A DNA stretch of 64,000 bases, from the NCBI RefSeq assembly GCF_024749285.1, contig NZ_CP087196.1, forward strand, positions 2,790,001-2,854,000, written 5' to 3'. Numbering within the stretch: the first letter of the stretch is position 1; each line of letters opens with the position of its first letter. Positions 26,703 through 38,700 of this stretch are shown here, piece by piece. The stretch comes from Pseudomonas sp. B21-015. GTDB taxonomy: Bacteria > Pseudomonadota > Gammaproteobacteria > Pseudomonadales > Pseudomonadaceae. The notes under the pieces are model-generated. The model made no database searches. It saw only the letters and a program-made list of their open reading frames with translations, and was not told where the DNA came from. The translations under genes and the position numbers were made by a program.

Positions 26703-29700
26703 ATGCAAACAGCTGCACATCAGACAACCGCCGCCGGATCCGGCGAACTCGATGCACTGGCGCGCCGCCTGCTGGCGAGCCAGTTGCAGGTGCTTGGGCT
26801 GTCTTGCGCCGAGGACCTGCAACGCCTCGCGACGCAGCACGGCCAGGTCACGCCGGATTATCTGCACCTGTGGCTGGCTGAAAGCTTCAAATATGTCGCC
26901 GGTATTGAAACCGGCGCTGCCGATGCGCTGTGGCAGCAGTGGAATGAGCGCTTGCCGGGCTGGTGCCAGGACCCGGATCTGGCGGCCAGGGCGCAGTTGC
27001 TCGACGCCTGTCTCAAGGGACTGCCGGCTTTGCTGCGTGGTGAACAGACCGCGACTCGCGTGCTCTTTCCTGACGGCTCGATGACGCTGGTAGAAGGTAT
27101 TTACAAGAACAACCGGATTTGCGACTACTTCAATCAGGTGCTGATCGAGGCGGCGCTGGCCTTTATCGAAAGTCGTCCTGCGGGCGCCGAACCGCTGCGC
27201 ATTCTCGAAATTGGCGCCGGCACGGGCGGCACCACCGCGGGCTTGCTGGCGGCGCTGGCACCGTGGCGGTTGCAGATAAGCGAATACTGCTACACCGATC
27301 TGTCGCGTGCGTTTCTGCAACATGGCGCCGACCAATTTGGTCGGGACAACCCGTTCCTGCAAACCCGGCTATTCGATGTTTCGCGCCCTTGCGCCGAGCA
27401 GGGCATCGACACCGATCATTATCATCTGGTGGTGGCGACCAATGTGCTGCACGCCACCCCCGAAATCCGCCAGACATTGCGCAACGCCAAGGCCGTGCTG
27501 CGCAAAGGGGGATTGCTGATGCTCAACGAAATCAGCGAAGCGTCACTGTTCACCCATCTGAGTTTCGGTCTGCTCGAAGGCTGGTGGCTGCACCGCGATG
27601 GCGTCCTGCGCATACCCGGTTGCCCCGGACTTTCGCCGGCTGGGTGGCAGGCGGTGCTGGAGCAAGAGGGCTTCAGCCCGGTGTTGTTCCCGGCCCGGCA
27701 GGCACATGACCGGGGTCAGCAAATCATCCTGGCCGAGAGCGACGGCATCGTGCGTCAGCCAGTCGCCAGCAGCGACCGGCCAACGGCACCGCCCGCCGAT
27801 AACCGCCAGCCTCAAGATACGTTTACACCGAAGCATGACGAGACCGCTCCGGACGGCAGGTGGCGTCGGGTCGCCGACTACCTGCGCAATCTGGTCAGCT
27901 CCACGCTGAAGATCCCGGCAGAGAAGATGAGCCTGTCGCGGCCACTGGAGGACTATGGCCTGGACTCGATTCTGGTGGTCCGGCTGACTCATGCGTTCAG
28001 CGAGCATTTTGCAGCCATCGACAGCGCGTTGTTTTTTGAGGTGCCGACCCTGGCGGCGCTGACCGAGCATTTTATCCAGCACCGCGCCGACGAGCTGGAA
28101 ACGCTGTTGGGGCAACCCGAGGTCGAATATCGCGATACGACGGCAAATATCACCGTTCAAGAGAAGACCTCAGTTCCGGTCGAGAAGGGCGATGCCAGCG
28201 ACATCGCCATTATCGGTCTCGATGGTCGTTATCCCGGCGCGCAATCAATGAGTCATTTGTGGCGCAACCTGGCCGACGGTCATTGCGCCATCGACGAAAT
28301 CCCCGCCGAGCGCTGGGATTGGCGGCGCTATTTTGATGCGCAGAAGGGCACGTCCGGGCATCTCTATACGCGCTGGGGCGGGTTTATCGAAGGCATCGAT
28401 CAGTTTGATCCGGCCTTCTTCCGCATCTCGCGCACCGAAGCTGAACGGATGGACCCGCAGGAACGGCTGTTTCTGCAAGTCGCCTATCACAGCATCGAAG
28501 ACGCGGGCTACAACCCGGCGACCTTGCATCAACAGGGCGAGGTCGGGGTGTTTGTCGGGGTCATGAACGGCAGTTACAACCCCATCAGCAACTACTGGTC
28601 GATTGCCAATCGGGTGTCCTACCAGCTGGATCTGCAGGGTCCGAGTTTTGTCGTCGACAGTGCCTGTTCGTCATCGTTGACGGCGATTCATCTGGCGGTC
28701 GAGAGCCTGACCAGTGGCAGTTGCAACATGGCGATTGCCGGTGGCATCAACCTGATCATCAATCCGCAGCACTACCTTAACCTGTGCGAAATGATGATGC
28801 TGTCACCCGGCGAACAATGCCGCGCCTTTGGTGATGACGCCGATGGCTTTGTCGATGCTGAAGGCGTCGGCGCGGTCGTGCTCAAACCACTGAACAAGGC
28901 GATTGCCGACGGCGATCGGATCTACGCGGTGATTCGTGGCGGCGCGATCAACGCCGGTGGCAAGACCAACGGCTACACCGTACCGAGCGCCGGAGCCCAG
29001 CAGCGAGTGCTGGAAAAAGCCCTGGCGCGGTCAGCCATCGACGCCAGCCGCATCAGCTACATCGAAGCCCACGGCACCGGCACCGCGCTGGGCGATCCCA
29101 TCGAAATCAGCGGCCTGAGCCGGGTCTTTGCTCATAGCGCCGGCGCCCGCTGCGCGATCGGCTCGATCAAAAGCAATATCGGTCACTGTGAAAGTGCCGC
29201 CGGCATCGCCGGGTTGAGCAAGGTGCTGCTGCAATTGCAACACCGCCAACTGGTGCCGTCGCTGCATGCTGTGCAGCCCAACCCGAACATCGATTTCGAA
29301 CACTCACCGTTTCGCGTGCAACAGCAATTGGCGCCCTGGGCTGCCAACGGCGCGACACGTATTGCTGCAATTTCCTCGTTTGGCGCCGGGGGGGCCAATG
29401 CCTCGTTGATTGTCGAAGAACACCTCGGCGCGACGGACTCACGCCCAGCCATGCGCGGCCCCTGGTTGATCCTGTTGTCGGCCCGTGATAGGCAACGCCT
29501 GACGGAATCAGCGTCGCGCTTGCATGCGTTTCTCGACACTGAAGACGCGCAACAGACGGTCATGACCGACCTGGCGTGGACCCTGCAAACCGGGCGCGAA
29601 GCGATGGCCGAGCGGCTGGCGCTGCGGGTTGAATCCATTGCGGATTTGCAGCGTTGTCTGGCGCTGTGGATTGCGCGCGAACCGCAAGACAACGTGTTCT

Positions 29701-32700
29701 GTGGCCATAGCGATCCTTATGACGCAGCGCTGGACGAGCCCATCTCGCTGCCGATCGATCACTGGCTGCAACATCAGCAGTTGACCGAACTGGCGACGGC
29801 CTGGGTACGTGGCGAGGCCATCGACTGGCAGCGACTCTATCTCGACAGTATGTATCGGCGGCCCATGCGGATCAGCCTGCCGGGTTATCCGTTCGCCAAA
29901 AACAGCTACTGGATGCCGGGTCTGGCACATCCAACAGGCGATGCGCCCCTCGTCGAAGCGCCAACCGAGCAGGACCTGACCGAGTGCTGCTACCTGCCGC
30001 GCTGGCAGGCTCAAACCGCAGACGAGCAGGCCGCGGTGCCAGGCGCCGGAGCGGTTGTGCTGGTGACTCTGGGCGAGTCCGGCAACGCGACCGGGATGCT
30101 ATTGGCGGCACTTGCCGAGCATTATCAGGGCACCCGGAATGTGCTGCGGATCGACTGCGGTACTGGCGCCACGGCCGAATTAGCGGCAGGCCATTGGCAT
30201 TGCAGTGACGATGATCCGGCAGGCTTTGCGCACATTCTTTCGGTCCTTGTCCCGGTGGCGCAGATCATGGTGATCGGCGCGCAATCCGCCAGCGACATGA
30301 CGCCGTCGGCGCTCGTCGACAGCCTGCAACACCACGAGTTACCGCTGCTGCGGCTGTTCAAGGCGTTGCAACAGCAAGCGGTCGACGGCAGCGCGACGGA
30401 CTGTTTCCTGTTGTCGTTTGGCCGCTACGCCTTTGCCGGAGCGCCGCAACGGGGCAATCCGTTGGGGGCGGGCATGGCCGGGCTGGGCTATGCCATGGCC
30501 CAGAGCGAGCACCGGGTGCACCTGCGCAATCTGGACCTCAACCTCGACGAGCTTGAAACGCCGTACAGCCGCCAACGGCTGCTCGCGCAGATCCTTGCCG
30601 AGCCTGCTTCAGAGCGCGGCGAGCTGATCAAACTCAGCCGCGGCGAGCGCTTTATCCAGCAGTTGATGCCCCTGGCTTTGCCGCCGAGTCGCACCAACAC
30701 TTCGGTGCTGAAACAGGAGGGGGTTTACCTGATCCTGGGCGGTAGCGGCGTGATTGGTCAGGTCATCAGCCGTCAGCTGATCGAGCACTATCAGGCCCGG
30801 GTCATCTGGCTGGGGCGCAAGCCCGCCGAGAGTGAGCAGGTGCAACAGAGCCTGAAGACCGAGCAGTTTCGGGGCCGGGTCGATTATCTCCAGGTCGATG
30901 CGACAAATCTGGCGCAATTGCAGCAGGCCGTGGCGCAGATCAATCAACGGTACGGGCGAATCAATGGCGCCGTGTTCTGCGCCATGGTCTTCGACTTCGA
31001 GAACAGCATCCAGCACACCACCGAAGCCCAGTTCCAGCAGATTTTCGACATCAAGAGCCGTGGCAGCCTCCATTTTTATCAGGCTCTGGCCGAGCAGCCG
31101 CTGGATTTCCTCTGCTATTTCTCCTCCGGGCAGGGCTTTGCCTTTTCCGGCGCGGCGAAGCTGTCGGCCTATGCCTGCGGCATCACCTTTGCTGACGCTT
31201 TTGCCGAGGCCATCGGCCCGGCAGCGCGTTTTCCGGTCGGCGTGATCAACTGGGGGTTCTGGCGCGCTTCGCTACAAGCGCAAACGGTCAGCCAGCATCT
31301 GGACGCGCTTGATGACGACGAGGGCTTTGCCTGTTTCAGCCGCTTTGTCGCGCACCTGTCCAGCGGTTCGCTGCGCCGTTTACTGTGCATCAAGGCATCG
31401 CCGGCGGTGCGCCAATTGATGAACGTGCCTGAGGGTCAGCAGCTGCGGTTTGATCCAGGCGTACTGCCGCCAGTAGCGGCGCCGGGCGTGGAGCTGGAGC
31501 CCGCCGAGCGCGAGCTGTTGCAGCAGATCTTTGATCCGCAAACGCTCGATCAATCGATTGCCGTGCTGCTGTTGATCCAGTTGCAGACCCTCGGCATCTT
31601 CACCGTTCCCGGTGCGCACAGCGCCGAAGCCTGGCGTCAGCAGGCCGGGATCAGCGAGCGCTATCGCCGCTGGTGGCAGGAATGCCTGGCGATTCTGGTG
31701 GAGCACGGTTATTTGCAGCAGCAAGGTGCGGCGTTTGCCGTGGCGACGCCCATTGCCCGGACACGACACGCTGCCATCCTGGCCGCCTGGAAAGTCCAGC
31801 GCGATCACTATTTCGAGGACCGCGAGCGCCGGGTTCAAGTGACCCTGATCGATGATTGCCTGCTGCAGCTGCCGCAGATTCTCACGGGGCAGATTCAGGC
31901 GACGGACCTGATGTTTCCGGACGGTTCGATGGGCAAGGTCGAGGGCATCTACAAGCACAACACCTTGTCGGACTTCTTCAACGAGCAACTGGCGTCGCAG
32001 GTGATCGCGCATGTTCGGCGGCGGGTTTTGGCCGAGCCGGCGCGCCCGGTGCGCATCCTGGAAATCGGCGCGGGCACCGGCGGGACCACCGCCGCGCTGC
32101 TGGCCGCGCTGGAACCGCTGGCCGGGCATATCGGCGAATATTGCTACAGCGATCTCTCCCGGGCATTTCTACGGCACGGGGAAACCAGCTTCGCTGCAGG
32201 CCGGCCTTACTTCACCACGCAAATTCTCGACATCAGCCAGCCCGCTGACGGCAGTGAGGCGTATGACATTGTTGTCGCCACCAACGTGCTGCATGCCACC
32301 GCCAACATGCGCAGCACCCTGGCGCATGTTCGGTCGCTATTGCGCAGCGGCGGCTTGCTGGCGCTGAACGAACTGAACCGCAAAACCACCGCCGCGACCG
32401 TCACCTTCGGCCTGCTCGATGGCTGGTGGCTGTATGAGGATCCCGCGCTGCGAATCCCAGGCTCGCCGTTGATCGCCGAGCAGACCTGGCTTGAGTTGTT
32501 GTGGAGCAGCGGCTTTCAACAGGTCGATCTGCACCTTCCACCGGGAATCGCCCTGGGTCAACAGATCATCACCGCCCACGGTGACGCACTGACTCTGCAC
32601 ACCTTTGAGCCGCAACTGCCCGCCACGTCCGCACAAAACAAGGAGTTTACGTTGAACGAGCATCCTGCCAGCCGGACCGGAGCGTCTGTGGACGTTGCAG

Positions 32701-35700
32701 ACAGACTGCAACACGTGATCATTGAAGCCCTGGCCAAAACCCTCAAGGCCGATGGCCAGAGCATCGCGCTGCGCACGCCGTTCTCCGATTACGGCGTGGA
32801 TTCGATTCTTGGGGTGGGTTTCGTCAAACAGCTGGGCAATCAATTGGGGATCAAGCTCAACAGCGCGATCCTGTTCGAGCAGGCGACGGTGAGCAAACTG
32901 CACAGTTACCTGCAAAAGTCTTATGGCTTGCAGATTGAGCGAGCGCTGGCGGCGACAGCCACGAATAGCCCGCAGGCAGCAACTCCCCCCGCCTTGATGA
33001 CCAACCCGGTCATGGCGGCTGCGCTGGCGGGCGAAGAAGAAACTCCGAGCACAAGTCCGCAGACCAGCAAAAACCGGCGAATTGCCGTGATCGGCATGGC
33101 CGGGCAGTTCCCCGGTGCCGATAACATCGAGCAACTGTGGGACAACCTGCTGGCCGGGCGCAACGGCGTGCAGGTACTGGGGCCGGACTATCTCGATTCC
33201 CGTGCCTACAGCGCCGACAAACAGCCGGGCAAAAGCTATTGCAATCGCGCCGGCATACTCAAGGACCGCGACTGCTTCGATCCGCTGTTTTTCAACCTTA
33301 CCCCCCACGAAGCAGAGTCGATGACCCCGCATCAGCGGCTGGTGCTGCAAGAAAGCTGGAAGGCGCTGGAAGATGCCGGGTGTAACCCGATGACCCTGGC
33401 AGGTCAGGCGGTCAGCCTCTATGTCGGCGCCGAGCCGGGGGGCTATCACCACGACTCCTTTACCGGCAGCTCCGAGGCCATTGTCGCCTCTCGCTTGTCG
33501 TACTTCCTCGACCTCAAAGGCCCGGCGATGGTGGTCAACACCGGTTGCTCGTCTTCCGCGGTGGCGATCCACCAGGCCTGTGAAAGCCTGCGCCACGGTG
33601 AAAGCCGCATGGCACTGGCCGGCGGGGTGTATGCGCTCCTGGATCAACGCGGGCTGATCAGCCTGTCAGCCATCGACATGCTCAGTGCCAGCGGCCAATG
33701 CCATGCGTTCGATGCGGCAGCCGACGGCACCGTGATTTCCGAAGGCGTAGGCATGGTCGTGCTCAAACGCCTGGAAGACGCCGAGGCCGAGGGCGACCCG
33801 ATCTACGCCGTCATCGAGGCGTCGGGGGTCAATCAGGACGGCGCCAGCAACGGCATTACCGCGCCCAATGGAGATGCGCAAGAGCAATTGCTGCGCGACA
33901 CCTGGCTGAAATTCGGCATCGATCCCGCACAGATCAGCTATGTCGAGGCGCATGGCACCGGCACCCGGCTGGGTGACCCGGTCGAGGCCAACGCGTTGAT
34001 CCGGGCGTTCCGCTCGTTCACCGACGCCCAGGGGTATTGCGTGCTGGGTAGCGCCAAAGCCAACCTTGGTCATGCTGCGGCGGGGGCCGGTGTCATCGGC
34101 CTGATCAAGGTATTGCTGTCGATCCGCCAACGCACGTTACCGGCCATGCCGGGCTTTGCGCAGATCAACCCGCTGATCGAACTCGAACATTCACCGTTCT
34201 ACATCAACCGTCAGGCGCTCGACTGGCAAGCCAGTGGCGGCGAACGACTGATGGCGGCACTCAACTCCTTTGGCCATAGCGGCACCAACGCGCATCTGGT
34301 GATTGGTGAATACCAGAGCGCACAAACCGCAGGTCAGTGCGCAGCGCCACCTGCGATGAGCCGGGTCATTCCCCTGTCAGCCAAAACCGCCGCAAGCCTG
34401 CGCGACAACGCTCGGGCCCTGGCGCACTGGCTGGACAAGACCGAAGCGCCGCTGAGCCACATTGCCTTTACCTTGCAGACAGCCAGGGAGCCGATGCAGG
34501 TGAGGGCGGCTTTGATCGTCAGTGACGTTGCGCAATTGCGCACTCAACTGGCACGGCTGGCCAACGGCGAAAAACCGACTGTTACGACTGACGACGCCGG
34601 GCGGCTGGCCAACGAGTGGGTCGCCGGAAGCGATATCGACTGGGCGGCACTGTGGCCGACCGGCTCGGCCCAGCGTATTCATCTGCCGGCTTACCAGTTT
34701 GCCAAGGAGCGCTACTGGGTCGATCAGACGCCACAGCCCATCGTCGAGCGCGATACGCCTGAAGCGTCGAACGCAGTGGATGAGTCGGCCACCGGCCTGT
34801 TTCTGGCGCGTCCCGTATGGCAGGAACCGATGGGTGCAAGCGTTGATGCAGACGACGACATCGGCCAGCGCTTGCTATTGTGGGTCGGCTTCAGCCGCGA
34901 GCAAGTGGCGCAGTTGCAAAGCCTGACCAACGCCGCAGGAGCCGGCGTCAGCGGTGAAATTCTGGCCTGCGGCAAGACCGCCCCGGCAGCGCGTTATCAG
35001 GAGCTGGCGATTGCGCTGTTGCTGCGATTGCAGACGCTCAGGGGCCGGGTCCACATTGAACTGATGATCGCCGACCAGGCACCGGAACACCTGCTGTACG
35101 CCGGTCTCGACGGCCTGCTGAAAACCGCATGCCTGGAACAACCGTCACTGAGTGCCAGGTGCCTGATGATAAAGGTCGAGGTCGGCCAGCCATTGTCGGC
35201 TGCGCAGCTCAAACAGTTGACGATCACGCTTGGCGAAAGGCGTCAGCGCGCCCGTTCGGTGTTGCAGCGCAGTGGCCCACAAGGCGAGCACCAGGAACTG
35301 CAATGGCAGGAGCTGGCAGACGATGTCGCCGCCAGCCGTGAGCACGACCGCATTACCTGGAAAGATCAGGGGGTTTACCTGATTACCGGCGGCGCCGGTG
35401 GCCTGGGGCTGATATTTGCCGGGGCCATTGCCGAGCAATGCCGCAACGTCAAGTTGATTCTGATTGGCCGCTCGGCCCTCGACTCGCGCCAGCAGGCGCG
35501 CTTGCAGGAAATTCGTGACACCGGTGCTGTGGTCAGTTACCAGCAGGTCGACCTGACCGACGCCGAAGCGCTGGAGCAGTTGATCGACGACATTTGCGCC
35601 AGACACGGCAGCCTCAATGGTGTGCTGCATGGCGCCGGGATCAACCGGGATCGGCTGCTCGCGCATAAAACCCCACAGGAGATGGTCGAGGTGTTTGCCG

Positions 35701-38700
35701 CCAAAGTGGTCGGCACAGAGCTGCTGGACCGTGCTTGCCGTCGGCTATATCTGGATTTCTTTGTGCTGTTTTCATCCTGCTCGGCGGTGCTGGGCAGCAT
35801 CGGTCAGTCGGATTACGCCGCCGCCAACGGCTTCGTCGATCACTTTGCCGAGCTGCGTAACAAACGCGTCGATCAGGGCCTGCGATTCGGTCACACGCTG
35901 TCGATCAATTACCCGCTGTGGCGCGACGGCGGCATGCAGGTCAGCGCCGCTGATTGCGCGCACATCCGCCACAAGACCGGCATGGCGCCGATGCAGTCGG
36001 TGCATGGCATCCAGGCATTGCAACTGGGCCTCAATGCCGGCCTGGAACGGCTGTTGGTGATCGAGGGCGATCTGGCGCAGATTCGTGCGCACTTTGGTGC
36101 CGCCGAGGAAGGCGATGCAGAGCCAGCGCTGACGCCGACTTCGGTCGCGATTGACCGCACGCGGCTCACTGGCGTCATTCTCGAACGGCTCAAAGCGGTG
36201 TTCTGTGCCGTCACCAAGCTGCCGTCGGCCCGGGTCGAGAGCCAAGCGCCGCTGGAACAGTACGGCATCGATTCGATCATGATCACCCGGCTCAACAAGG
36301 CGCTGGAGGATGTCTTTTCGGCGATGACGCAACTGCGCCCGGCAGAACGCCAGTTGTCGAAAACGCTGTTTTTCGAATACCACAGCCTGGACGCGCTGGC
36401 CGGCTATCTGGTCGCCGAATATCATCGTGCCTGCCTGCTGTGGAGCGGTCTGGCCGAGGTGCCGACGCCCTTGCCGACTGCGCCGTTTGTCAGTCAGACA
36501 ACCCAGGCCCCAGCAGCGATGTCGGCCGCCGAGCCCATCGCGATCATCGGTATCAGTGGCCGTTATCCGCAGGCCGACAATCTCGACGAATACTGGCGCA
36601 ACCTCAAGGAGGGCCGCGACAGCATCACCGAGATTCCACCGCAGCGCTGGCCGCTTGAAGGCTTCTATGTCGATTCGGTCGCCGAGGCGCTAAAGCAGGC
36701 CCGCAGCTACAGCAAGTGGGGTGGCTTCATTGACGGTTTTGCCGATTTCGATCCGCTGTTTTTCAATATCTCGCCGCGTGAGGCAGTCAACATGGATCCG
36801 CAGGAACGGCTGTTCCTGCAATCCTGCTGGCAGTCGCTGGAAGATGCCGGGATCACCAAAGCCGATCTGGCCGAACAGTATCAGGGCAATGTCGGGGTCT
36901 TCGCTGGAATCACCAAGACCGGGTACAGCCTCTACGGGCCGACGCTGCGGGAGCAAGGCCACATGGTCTTTCCGCGAACCTCGTTCGGCTCGACCGCCAA
37001 CCGGGTCTCCTATGTGCTGGACCTCAACGGGCCGAGCGAACCGGTGGACACCATGTGTTCCTCGTCGCTGACCGCGCTGCACCGGGCCTGCGAAAGTCTG
37101 CGTCGTGGCGAGTGCCGGATGGCCTTTGCCGGTGGCGTCAACCTGTACCTGCATCCCTCCAATTACGTTGAGTTGAGCGCCGGACAGATGCTCTCCAAAG
37201 ACGGCCGCTGCCGTAGTTTCGGCGAGGGCGGCAACGGCTTTGTACCGGGCGAAGGCGTCGGTTCAGTATTGCTCAAGCCGTTGTCCCGGGCACTGGCGGA
37301 CCGCGACAACATCCACGCACTGATCCGCGCCGTGGCGGTCAATCACGGCGGTAAAACCAACGGTTACACCGTGCCCAATCCCCAGGCCCAGGCCAAGGTG
37401 ATTCGCCTGGCCATCGATCAGGCCGGGCTCGACGCCAACCAGATCAGCTACATCGAGGCCCACGGCACCGGAACTGAACTGGGCGACCCCATCGAGGTGA
37501 GCGGCCTGAGCCAGGCCTTTGCGCTTGATGGTGTCGACCCCGGCCACTGCGCGCTGGGTTCGGTGAAAGCCAATATCGGTCATCTGGAAGGCGCCGCCGG
37601 CATTGCCGGGGTCAGCAAGGTCATTCTCCAGCTCAAACACAAGCAGCTCGTGCCGAGCCTGCATGCCACCACCCTCAATCCCAACCTGACGCTGGACGCC
37701 ACGCCGTTTTACCTGCAACAGACGCTGGGCGATTGGCGCCCGGCAGATCATGGGCCGCGTATCGCCGGGGTCTCCTCCTTTGGCGCTGGTGGAGCCAACG
37801 GCCACGTATTGCTGCAGGAGCACGACGAATACCGCGAACTGCCAAACGCCAGCGGCGCCGAAGTGATTCTGCTGTCGGCTCGCGACGGCGAACGCTTGCG
37901 TGACTACGCGCAGGCGCTGCTGGCCTATGTGGATGCCCGGCCATCGCTGTCGGGCGCCGACCTGGCGAACCTGGCGTACACCCTGCAAACCGGACGGGAA
38001 ATGATGGCGGCGCGGCTGGGGCTGGTGATTGATTCGCCCGCCGCACTGGCGACGAAATTGCGCACGTTTATCGACCGTGGCGCACAACCGGACGCAGGCC
38101 TCTACACCGGCGACATCCAGCGTAACCGCCTCGTTGCCCAGGCTGATGCGGAGCTGGCGCCGGTAACTCGCCGTTGGGCCGAGAGCGGCAAGCTGCACAA
38201 GTTGCTGGAGTTGTGGGTCAACGGCGAAGTCATCGACTGGTCACTGCTGCATGCTCAGCGTACCGGTCCACTGCCGTATCGGATCAGCGTGCCGGTCTAC
38301 CCCTTTGCCCGCGAGACGTTTTGGTTGCCGGGTATTCAGTCGACGGCGGCGCCCGTCACTGAAACGGCTCTCACCGCACCGATGGCCTCCACCAACAGTG
38401 ACCGCGTGAGCTATCTGGCGCGCTGGCAGGCCGACGGGCAGGGTGGTGAGCCACAGACTGTCGAGCACCGTTGCGTGCTGATTGTCGGCGATGCGTCGAC
38501 CCGGCCAGCGGCAGAGGCGATCACCGCGCACTACCTGCTCAGCGCCGGTTTTGCCACCGGCGCAGGCCGGGTGATCCGTCTGGAGCCAGGCCTGCAAACG
38601 GTCTGTCTGGCACCGGATCACTGGTCGCTGGACGCGGCCGATCCGCAAGCGCTGGAGCAATGCCTGAGCGCGGGGCCGGCCATCGATTGCCTGTATTTCT

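Noticed and set aside
32695..32935. HMGS-type beta-branching at the ACPs of modules 5 and 7
   Set aside because: The flag tryptophan typical of branching ACPs is Phe here (DSILGVGF, DSILGVSF) and no HMGS, ECH or donor ACP genes are in the window. An MT in the module explains the branch or methoxyl.
34255..34310. A possible acyltransferase active-site motif (GHSGT) in module 6, also in module 8
   Set aside because: It is the conserved C-terminal KS motif NSFGHSGTNAH, not the GHSxG of an AT domain; no AT fold surrounds it.
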